Assembly (NCBI RefSeq): GCF_003258835.1
Contig: NZ_NPEV01000028.1
Coordinates: 1 to 64,000 of the forward strand
Reading direction: 5' to 3'
DNA length: 64,000 bases
Origin: Rhodobium orientis
GTDB taxonomy: Bacteria; Pseudomonadota; Alphaproteobacteria; Rhizobiales; Rhodobiaceae
Made by a program: the position numbers and the translations under genes. Positions within the stretch are counted from its first letter, which is position 1. The number at the start of each line of letters is the position of its first letter. The notes under the pieces are model-generated. The model did not search any database. It was not told the DNA's origin and saw only the letters and a program-made list of their open reading frames with translations. Shown in pieces: positions 1-11,126 of this stretch.

Positions 1-245
1 CACTCTCCTCCTCAAGGAAAGTGAATCAGACAAAACCTCCGGTGGGAATCCCCTATCGATTCAGATCAATCGCAAGGTGCTTTAAATTCTGTTCGCTGGG
101 GTTTCCTCTCTTGCGCATGATTTCCGAGGATTAACGCGCACGACACCTCCCAGATGCGATCGCGCGCGAGCGATTCTCGTAATGTAGGCCACGGTTGGTA
201 AGAGACCGCAGCGAATGAGCGACAGTTGATCCGCCTCGACGCCGT

Positions 246-944
246 CTACGAGTCGTACAACGCCGCCCCCGACATCAGCACGATGACCTTGGCGCCTCTG
301 TCGACGCGGTCGTAAAGGTGCTTGATGTCCTCGTTGTTGAGGCGGATGCAGCCGGACGAGACGTTGAGGCCGATCGACCAGGGCTCGTTGGTGCCGTGGA
401 TGCGGTAGAGCGTGTCCTTGCCGCCGGAATGCAGGTACATCGCCCGCGCGCCGAGTGGGTTCTTGGACCCGCCGGGCATGCCGCTGGCATATTTCACCAG
501 CTTCGGGTCGCGCTCGATCATGTCGGCCGGAGGCGTCCAGGTCGGCCATTCGGCCTTGCGACCGACGGTGACGACGCCGGACCAGCCAAAACCCTCGCGG
601 CCGACGCCGACGCCGTAGCGGATCGCCTTGAAGCCCGGCTGGACCAGATAGAGAAAATGCTGGTCGGCATCGATGATGATCGTGCCCGGTCGCTCCGCCG
701 TCTCGAAGTCGACGACCGTGCGACGGAACCGCTTCGGCGTGCCGCCCTGCGCCGTCGCCGCCTCCTGGACGCGCTTCGGATTGTAGACGATCCATTTCTT
801 CGACACCGGATCCCAGTAGCGCGACGCCTCGGCAACGGCCACGGCCGACACGCCGGCAATGCCGAGGATCGCGACCGCAAGGAACGCGGCCCTCTTCAGC
901 CGGGAGAGGAGGGCGAAGCGAGTGATGTGCGTTTTCCCGGTCAT
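246..944 (-). CDS. L,D-transpeptidase (YkuD family), secreted
   Basis: The 232-residue protein has an N-terminal signal/anchor (positive residues then a hydrophobic run at about residues 15-35). The C-terminal half is a YkuD domain ending in HGTN and SSGCIRLNN, the family active-site motif with the catalytic Cys. These enzymes form or edit 3-3 cross-links, or attach proteins to peptidoglycan, in the periplasm. I chose the ATG at 944 because it precedes the signal peptide and overlaps the upstream gene's stop in an ATGA, which implies translational coupling. A longer in-frame extension to 1214 runs through the neighbouring gene and is unlikely. Family assignment is firm; the exact substrate is not known. 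Confidence 0.9.
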   Translation of the reverse strand: MTGKTHITRFALLSRLKRAAFLAVAILGIAGVSAVAVAEASRYWDPVSKKWIVYNPKRVQEAATAQGGTPKRFRRTVVDFETAERPGTIIIDADQHFLYLVQPGFKAIRYGVGVGREGFGWSGVVTVGRKAEWPTWTPPADMIERDPKLVKYASGMPGGSKNPLGARAMYLHSGGKDTLYRIHGTNEPWSIGLNVSSGCIRLNNEDIKHLYDRVDRGAKVIVLMSGAALYDS

Positions 945-1903
945 TGCAGCCACCCCTCGATGCGCTCCGCGTTTTCCCTGACCCATTCGCCCGCGAACTC
1001 CGCCGGATCCGTGCGCTCCACGACGAGGGCGTAGGTCATCGCCGAAATCGTGTCGGTGTCGAGTTCCACATTGGAAAGCAGCTTGGCGATGTCCGGATGG
1101 GTCTCCTCCAGCGCCTTCTGGTAGTGGATGTGCAGGAACGAGACGTCCCAGGCGACCGGGGCCGACGAATTCTTCAGCCAGTCCGGATCGTCCGAGGGCG
1201 AATGCACGATCCACTTGGTCGGGTCGTGCGCCGGCTCGTCGAGAAGCTTAACGTCGTGAAGCTGGAACAGGTGGTGCGGGGCGTAGCAGTAAAAGACCAG
1301 CGGCTTGCCGGTCGCGACCGCTACGTCGATCATCGCCATCGCCACCGTCTCCTCGCCCTCAAGCAGCGTCATCGTCGTGTCGTAGCCGTAGCTTTTGGCG
1401 CGGATCTTCTCGATGCGCGTCGAGGCCCAGTCCTTGTCGCCGATCCAGACCTCGCCCTTGCCGTTACTGTCGGTGTCGAAGATCTTGACCTTTTCCGGAT
1501 CGGAAAGGTCGGCGATCGAGGCGATATGGTATTTCTCCGAAGTCGCCGCCGTCGTGCACATCCCTTGCGTCGCCGGCACGCCGTGCGGGTTCATCGCCAC
1601 CGTCTTCTTGCCGTTGACGTAGGCCAGCACCAGGTCGCGGTGGTTCGGCAGCCAGACCTCCGGATGCACCTGCACCGAGCCGCTGTCCATGCCGGCAAAA
1701 ATCTCCTCGTTGGTGCCAGCCTTGTAGGCGACCGAGACGCCGAACTTCTGGTGGATGATCTCGCCGAGGACATGCGCGGTCGCCTCGGCGGAGGACCAGC
1801 TCGGCACCCCGATGACGATATCGGCGGCACGGGCCGGACCATGGGTCGCCAGTGTGCCAAACATCACCGCAAGTGCTGCAAGAAAAACGCGTGCCGTTGC
1901 CAT
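941..1903 (-). CDS. Glycine betaine/proline-type ABC transporter substrate-binding protein
   Basis: The 320-residue protein begins with a signal peptide (hydrophobic stretch, then GPARAAD). It has the OpuAC/ProX-like layout: VIGVPSWSSAEATA near the start, a GSVQVHPEVWLPNH segment and an aromatic-rich ligand region. It would bind a quaternary amine such as glycine betaine or proline betaine in the periplasm. No permease or ATPase gene is adjacent, so it is an orphan binding protein or works with a distant transporter. The ATG at 1903 gives a proper signal peptide; 20 further upstream codons are open but look non-coding. The stop overlaps the L,D-transpeptidase start, so the two are probably co-transcribed. 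Confidence 0.85.
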   Translation of the reverse strand: MATARVFLAALAVMFGTLATHGPARAADIVIGVPSWSSAEATAHVLGEIIHQKFGVSVAYKAGTNEEIFAGMDSGSVQVHPEVWLPNHRDLVLAYVNGKKTVAMNPHGVPATQGMCTTAATSEKYHIASIADLSDPEKVKIFDTDSNGKGEVWIGDKDWASTRIEKIRAKSYGYDTTMTLLEGEETVAMAMIDVAVATGKPLVFYCYAPHHLFQLHDVKLLDEPAHDPTKWIVHSPSDDPDWLKNSSAPVAWDVSFLHIHYQKALEETHPDIAKLLSNVELDTDTISAMTYALVVERTDPAEFAGEWVRENAERIEGWLQ

Positions 1904-2209
1904 GAGAGCCGCCAACTCCGTCCAGAACCGAAATGCACCGGACCCGAACGACCGCCGGGCCAAAGGTCACACGCTACAAACTACCGGGCGTGGTCCGGAG
2001 TTTCTACAAGTTTTCACTTCGGGGCCGGATTCGACTTGTTGCCGCGCGCACATCGCTCCCTGGACATTTGGAATGGTTCCGCGTGAGCGCCCGCCGGTGG
2101 CGCCTGTGCGAGCAGACAGCGCCATGGCGGCATTGTCGCGGAAAGCGGTCGACATCAACGCCTCGAAATGAGAACATAAAGGGAACAATCAGAAAGGCGC
2201 CAGGCAAGA
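1904..2209. other. Divergent intergenic region
   Basis: These 306 bases separate the binding-protein gene (minus) from the RNA-ligase gene (plus) and must hold both promoters. The part nearest the plus-strand gene (about 2165-2200) is relatively A-rich. I see no clear repeat, hairpin or RNA gene. Confidence 0.4.
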
Positions 2210-2797
2210 ATGGCGAACGGTCAGCTTTCCCTCGATCTGGGCATGCAGGAGCGGCCAGACCTCCTCTATTTCGCCCTGCGCCCGGACGCCGGCGCCGCAT
2301 CGGCAATGCTCGACGTCGCGCAGCGTTGCAAGGAGCGCCACGGCCTTTCGGAACGCCCGTTCGGCGCCGACCGGCTGCATGTTTCGCTCGTGCCGGCGAT
2401 CTCCCGGCATGGCGTCCGCAGGGACGATGCCGCGGCGGCGCTCCGCGCTGGCTCCGGCGTCAGGGCGGCGCCATTTCCGGTGGTCTTCGATCGCCTGTGC
2501 ACCTTCGGTGGCGCGCAGAAGCGTCCCGTGGTGCTCTGCAGCCGCGGCCGGATCGCGGCGCTGGAGGATCTGCGGCAGGCGCTACGGGGCGAACTCGTGA
2601 AGGCTGGGCTCTGGCAGGGTCCGGCGCGGTTCCGGCCGCACGCCACCTTGTTGTGGGGCAGGCGGCCGGTGCCGGAAACCCGCCTCGACGAGGCGATCGG
2701 CTGGACCTGCGACGGCTTCGTGCTGGTGAAAAGCCTGGTGGGCCAACGTCGCCACGTCGACCTCGGGCGGTGGCCGCTCGAGGCGGCGGGTGGGTGA
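2210..2797 (+). CDS. 2'-5' RNA ligase / LigT-ThpR family phosphoesterase
   Basis: The 195-residue protein has the two HxS/T motifs of the 2H phosphoesterase fold: RLHVSL at about residue 65 and FRPHATLLW at about residue 145. These place it with LigT/ThpR, RNA 2',3'-cyclic phosphodiesterases that can also join 2'-5' ends in tRNA halves. The usual length is 175-200 residues, so it is full length. The start at 2210 gives MANGQLSLDLG, a common opening for this family in alphaproteobacteria. The physiological substrate is unclear, as for most members. Confidence 0.88.
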   Translation: MANGQLSLDLGMQERPDLLYFALRPDAGAASAMLDVAQRCKERHGLSERPFGADRLHVSLVPAISRHGVRRDDAAAALRAGSGVRAAPFPVVFDRLCTFGGAQKRPVVLCSRGRIAALEDLRQALRGELVKAGLWQGPARFRPHATLLWGRRPVPETRLDEAIGWTCDGFVLVKSLVGQRRHVDLGRWPLEAAGG

Positions 2798-2888
2798 GGG
2801 CGTCTCGGTCCGATCGTTCGCGCAGCCAGGCGGCTTTACAGCCGGCATTTGCAAGGTCAGGATCGTTTGCCGCGCAACACCGATTATT

Positions 2889-3869
2889 GTGAGCCTGGAA
2901 CCGTTGAGCACAAAATCCGGACCGCCCAGAACCGACAACGCCGTCCACGGCACCACGCTCTATGGCGGCAGCCATGAGCCGGCCTATTGCGGCGCGCTCT
3001 CCTTCATGCGCCGGCGCTACAGCCGCCATCTCGATGGCGTCGACGTGGCGGTCTGGGGCATCCCGTTCGATGCCGCCGTCTCCGACCGGCCGGGCGCCCG
3101 CTTCGGGCCGCAGGGCATCCGCAAGGCGTCCGCCACCTTCTGCGGCGATCCGAACTACCCCTTCGCCTTCGACATCTTCGAGACGCTCGCCGTCGTCGAC
3201 TATGGCGACTGCGCCTTCGACTACGCCCGCCACCAGGAAATCCCCGGCCATATCCGCCGCCAGGCCGGCACCATCCTCGATGCCGGCTGCCACCTCTTTT
3301 CGATGGGCGGCGACCATTACGTCACCTGGCCGCTGCTGCAGGCCCATGCCGAGCGCCATGGCCCGCTCGCCATCGTCCAGTTCGACGCGCACCAGGACAC
3401 CTGGGACGACGACGGCGACCGCATCGACCACGGCACCATGATCGCGCGGGCGGTGAAGGAGGGGATCATCGACCCGGCCGGCTCGATCCAGATCGGCATC
3501 CGCAGCCACGCGCCGGACGATTTCGGCATCGAGATCGTCTATGGCGACGAGATCGAGACCCTCGGCGTCAAGGGCATCATCGACGCCATCGTCACCCGCG
3601 TCGGCGATCGCCGTGCCTATATGACCTTCGACATCGACTGCCTCGATCCGGCCTTTGCGCCGGGAACCGGCACGCCCGTCGCCGGCGGGCTGTCGAGCCG
3701 CGAGGCGCTGTCGGTGCTGCGCGGCCTCGGCGCAGTGGAGTTCGTCGGCGGCGACGTGGTGGAGGTCGCTCCCGCCTACGACCATGCCGACGTCACCTCG
3801 CTTGCGGCCGCTTCCATCGCCCAGACCTATCTCGGCCTCCTTGCCGAGCGACGCCGCAACGGAAGCTGA
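2889..3869 (+). CDS. speB: Agmatinase-family ureohydrolase
   Basis: This is a binuclear manganese ureohydrolase of the arginase/agmatinase family. The metal-binding motifs are visible in order: GGDHY, FDAHQDTWDD and FDIDCLDPAFAPGTGTPVAGG. The SDRPGARFGPQGIR segment is typical of agmatinases, which hydrolyse agmatine to putrescine and urea; guanidino-acid hydrolases look similar. The start is uncertain. A GTG at 2889 gives 326 residues, the usual family length. The frame is open back to a GTG at 2790 that overlaps the upstream stop, but that extension looks non-conserved. Neither start has a strong Shine-Dalgarno. Confidence 0.82.
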   Translation: MSLEPLSTKSGPPRTDNAVHGTTLYGGSHEPAYCGALSFMRRRYSRHLDGVDVAVWGIPFDAAVSDRPGARFGPQGIRKASATFCGDPNYPFAFDIFETLAVVDYGDCAFDYARHQEIPGHIRRQAGTILDAGCHLFSMGGDHYVTWPLLQAHAERHGPLAIVQFDAHQDTWDDDGDRIDHGTMIARAVKEGIIDPAGSIQIGIRSHAPDDFGIEIVYGDEIETLGVKGIIDAIVTRVGDRRAYMTFDIDCLDPAFAPGTGTPVAGGLSSREALSVLRGLGAVEFVGGDVVEVAPAYDHADVTSLAAASIAQTYLGLLAERRRNGS

Positions 3870-3980
3870 TACCGGTTCCCCACCGAGGATTTTTGCTGTC
3901 GGGGCACTGGCGGCATGGGCGCGGCTGGCGTAAAAGGCGCCGCGAGAAAGACATTTCCCGACAGTCAGATGGAGACGGCA

Positions 3981-5033
3981 ATGGGCGAGAGTATCCGCAT
4001 CGGCGTTTTGGGCGCGTCCGGTTATACGGGCGCCGACATGGTCCGCCTTGCCGCCCGCCATCCGCGGATCGAGATCGCCGCGCTGACCGCCAACACCCAT
4101 GCCGGCAAGCAGATGGCCGAGGTGTTCCCGCATCTTGGCGTCCTCGACCTGCCGACCTTGCAGAACTGGGAGGAGGTCGACTGGGGCACGGTCGACGCCA
4201 TCGTCTGCGGCCTGCCGCACGGCACCACCCAGGACATCACCAAGCAGATCCTGGCGGCCCATCCGCGCACCCGCATCATCGACATGTCGGCCGATTTCCG
4301 GCTGCGCAACACCTCCGTCTACGCCTCGGCCTACGGCCAGGACCACCGCGCCCCGGAGATCCAGCCCGAAGCCGTCTACGGCCTTTCGGAGCACTACCGC
4401 GCCGAGATCGCCGGCGCCCGGCTCGTCGCTTGTCCCGGCTGCTATCCGACGGCCGTGTTGACCGCGCTGCTGCCGATCGTTGCCGCCGGCATCGTCGATG
4501 CCACGGACCTCATCATCGATGCCAAGTCCGGCGTCTCCGGCGCCGGCCGCGGGCTGAAGCAGAACACGCTCTTCTGTGAGGCGGGCGAGGGGCTGTCGCC
4601 CTATTCCATCGGCACCCACCGGCACGCGCCGGAGATCGAGCAGGAGATCACGCGGGCGGCCGGCGAGGCGGTGACGGTCAATTTCACGCCGCATCTGGTG
4701 CCGATGAGCCGCGGCGAACTGGTCACCTGCTACGTGAAGCTGACCAATGGTGCGTCGCCGGCCGACGTGCGCGAGGCACTGCGGCGGCGCTATGCGGAAG
4801 AGCCCTTCGTCCATGTCCTGCCGGAGGGCGGCGTCCCCGCGACCCAGGCCGTGCGCGGCTCCAACCACGTCATGGTCGGCGTCTTTCCCGACCGCATTCC
4901 GGGTCGCGCCATCGTCATCGGCGCGCTGGACAATCTGGTGAAGGGCTCCGCCGGCCAGGCGCTGCAGAACCTGAACCTTGCCTTCGGCATCGAAGAGACC
5001 GAAGGCCTGATGCAGCTCGCTCTGTTCCCGTAG
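3981..5033 (+). CDS. argC: N-acetyl-gamma-glutamyl-phosphate reductase
   Basis: This enzyme reduces N-acetylglutamyl phosphate to the semialdehyde with NADPH, the third step of arginine synthesis. The 350 residues match the long ArgC type. The NADP-binding motif GVLGASGYTGADMVRL is at the N-terminus, the catalytic Cys lies in ACPGCYPTAVL at about residue 155, and SGVSGAGRG follows. The ATG at 3981 is preceded by GGAG at the right distance. The speB-like gene ends 111 bases upstream, so this gene may have its own promoter. Confidence 0.95.
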   Translation: MGESIRIGVLGASGYTGADMVRLAARHPRIEIAALTANTHAGKQMAEVFPHLGVLDLPTLQNWEEVDWGTVDAIVCGLPHGTTQDITKQILAAHPRTRIIDMSADFRLRNTSVYASAYGQDHRAPEIQPEAVYGLSEHYRAEIAGARLVACPGCYPTAVLTALLPIVAAGIVDATDLIIDAKSGVSGAGRGLKQNTLFCEAGEGLSPYSIGTHRHAPEIEQEITRAAGEAVTVNFTPHLVPMSRGELVTCYVKLTNGASPADVREALRRRYAEEPFVHVLPEGGVPATQAVRGSNHVMVGVFPDRIPGRAIVIGALDNLVKGSAGQALQNLNLAFGIEETEGLMQLALFP

Positions 5034-5112
5034 GCGCGTCCGGCTCCGTTCCGTCAGCCCTTGGCGGCGATGGCGGAGACTGGCGGGCGCGGGGCACGGG
5101 GAAGGGCGGGGT

Positions 5113-5706
5113 TTACCCCTCCCGCCGCTTCCGCCGCGGCCACTTGCGGGCGGCCTCGTTGTCGTTGACGGGGATGCGTTCCCAGGAGCGGTAGATCGGG
5201 TCCATGTCCTTCATGTCCTGGTAGAGCCAGACCATGCGGTCGAGGAACCAGAATTTGCCGAAGAGCACGATGACGATGCCGACGAGCGTTGGCCAGAAGG
5301 CGGCAAGGAACGTGCCCCAGAGCGCGATCACCGCGCCGGTCGCGGCGATGCCGGCAAGCAGATGCGCGACGACGGCATGGTGGCGCGGGATCGGGATGCG
5401 GTGGCGGTTGAGCCAGACCCGCTCGCCGAAGGTCGCCCGCGCGTGCCAGGTGTCGGTGCGCTTGGGCGCGGGGAAGATGCGCGGATTGAGATAGATCCAG
5501 ACGACGACGAGGCCGACGAGGCAAAGCGCGCCGCCGATGCCGATCCAGCGATGGCTCCATACGGCGAGCACCAGGAGCGGCAGGCTCGCCGCCCGGGTCC
5601 ACACGCTCCAGCCGCTGGCGTGCCGGCGCCAGACGCCGTCATCCATCCGGAACAGCCGGCTCAGCCACTCATCGTAGCGCAATCGATCCTTGTTGCCTTT
5701 CTTCAT
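5113..5706 (-). CDS. Predicted membrane protein (DUF6653-like)
   Basis: The 197-residue protein has about four hydrophobic segments, two centred near residues 45-75 and two near residues 118-155. Trp/Arg-rich loops and the stretch between the hydrophobic pairs (TDTWHARATFGERVWLNR) match my memory of DUF6653 proteins. No catalytic motif is visible and the function is unknown. The start at 5706 follows a weak purine stretch. It lies downstream of phaC on the same strand with a gap of about 100 bases, so it may be in the same transcript. Confidence 0.75.
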   Translation of the reverse strand: MKKGNKDRLRYDEWLSRLFRMDDGVWRRHASGWSVWTRAASLPLLVLAVWSHRWIGIGGALCLVGLVVVWIYLNPRIFPAPKRTDTWHARATFGERVWLNRHRIPIPRHHAVVAHLLAGIAATGAVIALWGTFLAAFWPTLVGIVIVLFGKFWFLDRMVWLYQDMKDMDPIYRSWERIPVNDNEAARKWPRRKRREG

Positions 5707-5809
5707 CGCCGAAATCTGCCTGAAAGAGCCTTGTCGCCCGTCCGCCCGCCTGCATGGTTTTCCGGCGTTTTGCCGCAATCGTCAACAATCGCGATGACGG
5801 CGCCCGCTC

Positions 5810-7615
5810 TCAGTCCCGAATCTTGACGTAGCTGCCGGGCGCGTCCTCGATCGGCTTCAGCTTGCCGCCGCCCGGTTTTCGCGCCTTGACCTTTTCCTCG
5901 GCAAGGCCGGAGGCCCATTGCTGCCAGTACGGCCACCAGGAGCCGGGCGTCTCCTTGGCCTTGGAGACCCAGGCCTCGAAGCTGCCTTTCGGCTTGCCGC
6001 CGGTCCAGTACTGGTACTTGTTGCGCGCCGGCGGGTTGACGACGCCGGCGATATGGCCCGACCCGGCCATGACGTATTCCACAGGCCCGCCGAACGAGGA
6101 GCAGCCGAGGAACACCGATTTCGCCGGCGCGATGTGGTCCTCGCGGGCGGCGAGGTTGAAGATCGGCACCTTCGACTTGGAAAGGTCGAGGGTGACGCCG
6201 CCGACCACCATCCGCTTCTGGCTGAGATTGTTCTCCAGATAGCAGTTGCGCAGGTAGAAGGAGTGGTTCGCCGCCGGCATCCGCGTCGCGTCGGAGTTCC
6301 AGTACAAAAGGTCGAAGGGAAACGGCTCGCGTCCCTTCAGGTAGTTGTTGACCACATAGGGCCAGATCAGGTCGTTGGAGCGCAGGAGGTTGAAGGCGTT
6401 GGCCATACGCCGGCCTTCCAGATAGCCGCGCTCGGCCATCCGCCGCTCCACCGTCTCGATCTGCTCCTTGTCGACGAAGACCTTCAGGTCGCCGGCATGG
6501 GTGAAGTCGATCTGGGTGGTGAAGAAGGTGGCGCTGGCGATCCGCTTGTCCTTCTTGGCGGCCAGATAGGCAAGGGTGACGGCGAGCAGCGTGCCGCCGA
6601 CGCAATAGCCGACGGCGTTGACCTCGCTCTCGCCGGTCGCCTTTTCCACCACCTTTAGGGCTTCCAGAACGCCCTCCATCATGTAGTGCTCGAAGCTCTT
6701 GCGGGCGAGGCGCTGGTCCGGATTGACCCAGGAGATGACGAACACGGTGTGGCCTTCGCCGACGGCCCATCTGATGAAGGATTTGTCCGCGTTGAGGTCG
6801 AGGATGTAGAACTTGTTGATCCAGGGCGGCACGATGAGGAGTGGCCGCTTCAGCACCTCGTCGGTGGTCGGCGTGTATTGCAGCACCTGGCAGATGTCGT
6901 TCTGGAAGATCACCTTGCCGGGCGTCGTCGCCAGGTTTTCCCCGACCTTGAACTTGGTCGGGTCGGACTGGCGCAAGCGCAGGTCGCCGCCGCCGGCCTT
7001 GATGTCCTCGGCCAGCATGTGCATGCCGCGCACCAGGTTCTCGCCGTTGGAATCCAGCGTCTCGCGCAGCAGCTCCGGATTGGTCAGGATGAAGTTGGTC
7101 GGCGACAGCGCGTTGGCGATCTGCTTGACGTAGAAATCGGCCTTGTGCCGCGTGTGCTCATCGAGGTCGGCGGCGTCGGCGACCATCGTCTCGGCCCATT
7201 GCGAGGTGATCAGGTAGGCCTGCTTCAGGAAGTCGAAGAACTGGTTCTTCTGCCACTCCGGGTCCTGGAAGCGCTTGTCGCGCGGATCCGGCTCGATCGT
7301 CGGCGAGGAGGTCTCGCCGAGCATGCGGCGCATGGAAGCGCCCCACAGCTCCATGAAGCCGCTCCACAGCCGCATCTGCGCCTCGAAGGTGCGCTGGGGA
7401 TCGGACAGCCAGTATTCGCCGACCCGCGACAGGGTCTTGATGATCTCGGCGATGGTGTCGGCAAGATCGGACTGGATCTCGCCCTTTTCCCGCGGCTCCG
7501 AATAGGCGGCCATCGCCTTACCGGCCTCCTCGATGACGCGGGCCAGATTCTGCGCAAAGACTTCCGGATCCTTGACGAGGTAGGGCAGATTGGTTTCGTC
7601 GGTGCCGGACTCCAT
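5810..7615 (-). CDS. phaC: Class I poly(3-hydroxyalkanoate) synthase
   Basis: This enzyme polymerises (R)-3-hydroxyacyl-CoA into polyester storage granules in the cytoplasm. The 601 residues contain an alpha/beta-hydrolase domain with the PhaC lipase-like box GYCVGG (catalytic Cys near residue 338), the Asp in AAREDHIAP and the His in [12 protein letters not shown], in the expected order. The length and N-terminal region fit class I rather than class III. I took the ATG at 7615, where an AAGGAAA purine run lies upstream; ten more codons are open to 7645. phaA/B are not adjacent, as is common in this group. Confidence 0.95.
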   Translation of the reverse strand: MESGTDETNLPYLVKDPEVFAQNLARVIEEAGKAMAAYSEPREKGEIQSDLADTIAEIIKTLSRVGEYWLSDPQRTFEAQMRLWSGFMELWGASMRRMLGETSSPTIEPDPRDKRFQDPEWQKNQFFDFLKQAYLITSQWAETMVADAADLDEHTRHKADFYVKQIANALSPTNFILTNPELLRETLDSNGENLVRGMHMLAEDIKAGGGDLRLRQSDPTKFKVGENLATTPGKVIFQNDICQVLQYTPTTDEVLKRPLLIVPPWINKFYILDLNADKSFIRWAVGEGHTVFVISWVNPDQRLARKSFEHYMMEGVLEALKVVEKATGESEVNAVGYCVGGTLLAVTLAYLAAKKDKRIASATFFTTQIDFTHAGDLKVFVDKEQIETVERRMAERGYLEGRRMANAFNLLRSNDLIWPYVVNNYLKGREPFPFDLLYWNSDATRMPAANHSFYLRNCYLENNLSQKRMVVGGVTLDLSKSKVPIFNLAAREDHIAPAKSVFLGCSSFGGPVEYVMAGSGHIAGVVNPPARNKYQYWTGGKPKGSFEAWVSKAKETPGSWWPYWQQWASGLAEEKVKARKPGGGKLKPIEDAPGSYVKIRD

Positions 7616-7838
7616 GCCCGTTTCCTTCCCGGTATCGTGGCGCATGCTTCAGGGAACTCCGCTAGATGAATCCGCTGGATGCAACCGTTTTGACTATAAT
7701 AGGCAGCGATGGACCGCCCAATGCAAGGGCGTGTCGAGTTTTTGCCACGAACGTTGCGCAGTGTTATCGCAGATGACTGTGACAGCCGGTGGGACCGGCG
7801 GACCGGCAATACCCGGTTCCAAGAGATTCGCAAGACGT

Positions 7839-8273
7839 ATGACCGACCAATGTGTTGCGCTGCCGCGACGCGGCCTGGCCGCGCTTTTCCTGTTCCTCGG
7901 CGCCCTCACGGCGACGGCCGGTGCGGTGCGTGCCGACGACGGCCCGATGCAGCTCCTGCCGGAGGGTTTCCTCTCCGGGGCGCCAGTAGGGTCCGACACC
8001 GCACCCGCTCCGACCCCAGGCGAGGTGGCGCCGGCCACGGTCCGGCCGCCCGCTCCTACCGACAGGGCGGAGGGCGCCTCCGTCTTCGATCCGTCCGGCC
8101 GACCGGCGCTCCTGAAGGACGACGAAAAGGACCGCACCATTGACGATCTGCGCGCGCTGGCAGCCCGCAATGCCGCCCGCGCCGGCGCCCGTGGACCCGC
8201 CTTCGCCAACCGGCTGAAGCGCCTCGGCGAGAGCCACGGCAAGGAGGCGCTGAGCGAAATCGAGGAGAACTGA
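7839..8273 (+). CDS. Small secreted protein of unknown function
   Basis: The 144-residue product starts with a clear signal peptide (LAALFLFLGALTATAGAVRA, then DDG). A Pro/Ala/Thr-rich low-complexity linker follows (about residues 45-85), then a charged helical C-terminus. I recognise no family. It is divergent from phaC, and the 220 bases between them should hold both promoters. An A/T-rich patch, ACTATAATAGG, lies near 7691. The start at 7839 is chosen for the signal peptide; the frame is open further upstream. Confidence 0.6.
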   Translation: MTDQCVALPRRGLAALFLFLGALTATAGAVRADDGPMQLLPEGFLSGAPVGSDTAPAPTPGEVAPATVRPPAPTDRAEGASVFDPSGRPALLKDDEKDRTIDDLRALAARNAARAGARGPAFANRLKRLGESHGKEALSEIEEN

Positions 8274-8509
8274 CCCCGTCTTCCCTGCGCGCGGCTGGCG
8301 CGACAAATGGAGCCCACCCCCGCCATTTCACGTTGAAAGGCGGCATCAGCTCCGGCACCATGCTCGGATTCAAGGGAAAACAGCCGAATCGGCAGGGCCC
8401 GCGCAACGGCCGCCCCGCCACACTGTTCTGAAACCAAGGGCCGTTTCGAGCCGCGCAACCGTTGCCAAGACATCTGCGCCGACGTTCAACGGAGCCTCCG
8501 GACGATAAA

Positions 8510-9727
8510 ATGGACGAATTTCACAAGATCCGCCGCCTGCCGCCTTACGTCTTCGAACACGTCAACCGCCTGAAGGCGAGCGCGCGGGCCGCCGGCGCCG
8601 ACATCATCGACCTCGGCATGGGCAATCCCGACCTGCCGACGCCGGAGCACATCGTGGAGAAGCTGGTGGAGACCGTGCGCAAGCCGCGCACCAACCGATA
8701 TTCCGCCTCCAAGGGCATTCCGGGTCTGCGCCGCGCCCAGGCCGCCTATTACGACCGCCGCTTCGGCGTCAAGCTCGATCCGGAGACCCAGGTCGTCGCC
8801 ACCCTCGGCTCCAAGGAAGGCTTCGCCAATATGGCCCAGGCGATCACCGCGCCGGGCGACGTGGTGCTGGTCCCCAATCCGAGCTATCCGATCCACGCCT
8901 TCGGCTTCCTGATGGCCGGCGGCGTCATCCGCTCCATCCCGAGCGAGCCGGGCCCCGATTTCTTCCACGCGCTGGAGCGGGCGATCCACCATTCGACGCC
9001 CAAGCCCATCGCCGTGATCCTGTGCTATCCGTCGAACCCGACGGCCTGCGTCGCCGACATCGAGTTTTATCGCGACGTCGTCGCCTTCGCCCGCCAGCAC
9101 GAGATCTTCGTCCTGTCCGATCTCGCCTATTCGGAGATCTATTTCACCGACACGCCGCCGCCCTCGCTGTTGCAGGTGCCGGGCGCCATGGACATCGCCG
9201 TGGAGTTCACCTCCATGTCGAAGACCTATTCCATGCCCGGCTGGCGCATGGGCTTTGCCGTCGGTAACGAGCGGCTGATCTCCGCGCTCGCACGGGTGAA
9301 ATCCTATCTCGACTATGGCGCCTTCACGCCGATCCAGGTCGCCGCCGCCGCCGCCCTCAACGGGCCGCAGGACTGCGTCGCGGAGTTCCGCGAGACCTAT
9401 CGCAAGCGCCGCGACGCCATGGTCGACGCCTTCGCCCGCGCCGGCTGGGAGATCCCGGCGCCTGAGGCCTCCATGTTCGCCTGGGCACCGCTGCCGGAAC
9501 GCTTCCGCGAGATCGGCTCGCTGGAATTCTCCAAGCTCCTGGTCGAAAAGGCCGACGTGGCGGTGGCGCCGGGAATCGGCTTCGGCGAGCACGGCGAGGG
9601 CTATGTCCGCATCGCCATGGTGGAAAACGAGCAGCGAATCCGCCAGGCCGCCCGCAATGTGCGCCGGTTCCTTGAAACGGCGGGGGAAACGTTGCACAAC
9701 GTGGTCCCGATCAGCGCCCGCGGTTAG
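8510..9727 (+). CDS. Class I PLP-dependent aminotransferase (AlaC / LL-DAP aminotransferase-like)
   Basis: This 405-residue fold-type I aminotransferase has LGMGNPDLPTP near the N-terminus, the substrate-loop Tyr in SNPTA, DLAYSEIYF, and the PLP lysine in SMSKTYSMPGWRMGF. This subgroup is annotated variously as LL-diaminopimelate aminotransferase or AlaC. The genomic position immediately before hom is conserved in many alphaproteobacteria and suggests a role in aspartate-family or alanine metabolism. GGAG near 8491 precedes the ATG at 8510. Confidence 0.88.
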   Translation: MDEFHKIRRLPPYVFEHVNRLKASARAAGADIIDLGMGNPDLPTPEHIVEKLVETVRKPRTNRYSASKGIPGLRRAQAAYYDRRFGVKLDPETQVVATLGSKEGFANMAQAITAPGDVVLVPNPSYPIHAFGFLMAGGVIRSIPSEPGPDFFHALERAIHHSTPKPIAVILCYPSNPTACVADIEFYRDVVAFARQHEIFVLSDLAYSEIYFTDTPPPSLLQVPGAMDIAVEFTSMSKTYSMPGWRMGFAVGNERLISALARVKSYLDYGAFTPIQVAAAAALNGPQDCVAEFRETYRKRRDAMVDAFARAGWEIPAPEASMFAWAPLPERFREIGSLEFSKLLVEKADVAVAPGIGFGEHGEGYVRIAMVENEQRIRQAARNVRRFLETAGETLHNVVPISARG

Positions 9728-9765
9728 CCACGGGCGCGCGCCAGTTTTAGCGGACCACCTTCACC

Positions 9766-11073
<1,308 letters not shown>

Positions 11074-11126
11074 TTAGCTCGTACAAAGGGCTGATTGAAC
11101 TCCATTCTGACCCTTTTGGTGAGAGA

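Noticed and set aside
2790-2888. Longer N-terminus for the agmatinase-family protein from the GTG at 2790
   Set aside because: The extra 33 residues do not look like family sequence and have no Shine-Dalgarno; the GTG at 2889 gives the normal length. I am not certain.
2460-4868. 802-codon open frame on the minus strand
   Set aside because: It lies antisense to the agmatinase-family gene and argC, which have clear catalytic motifs. Its translation is repetitive (Asp/Gly/Val/Arg-rich), as usual for antisense frames in GC-rich DNA.
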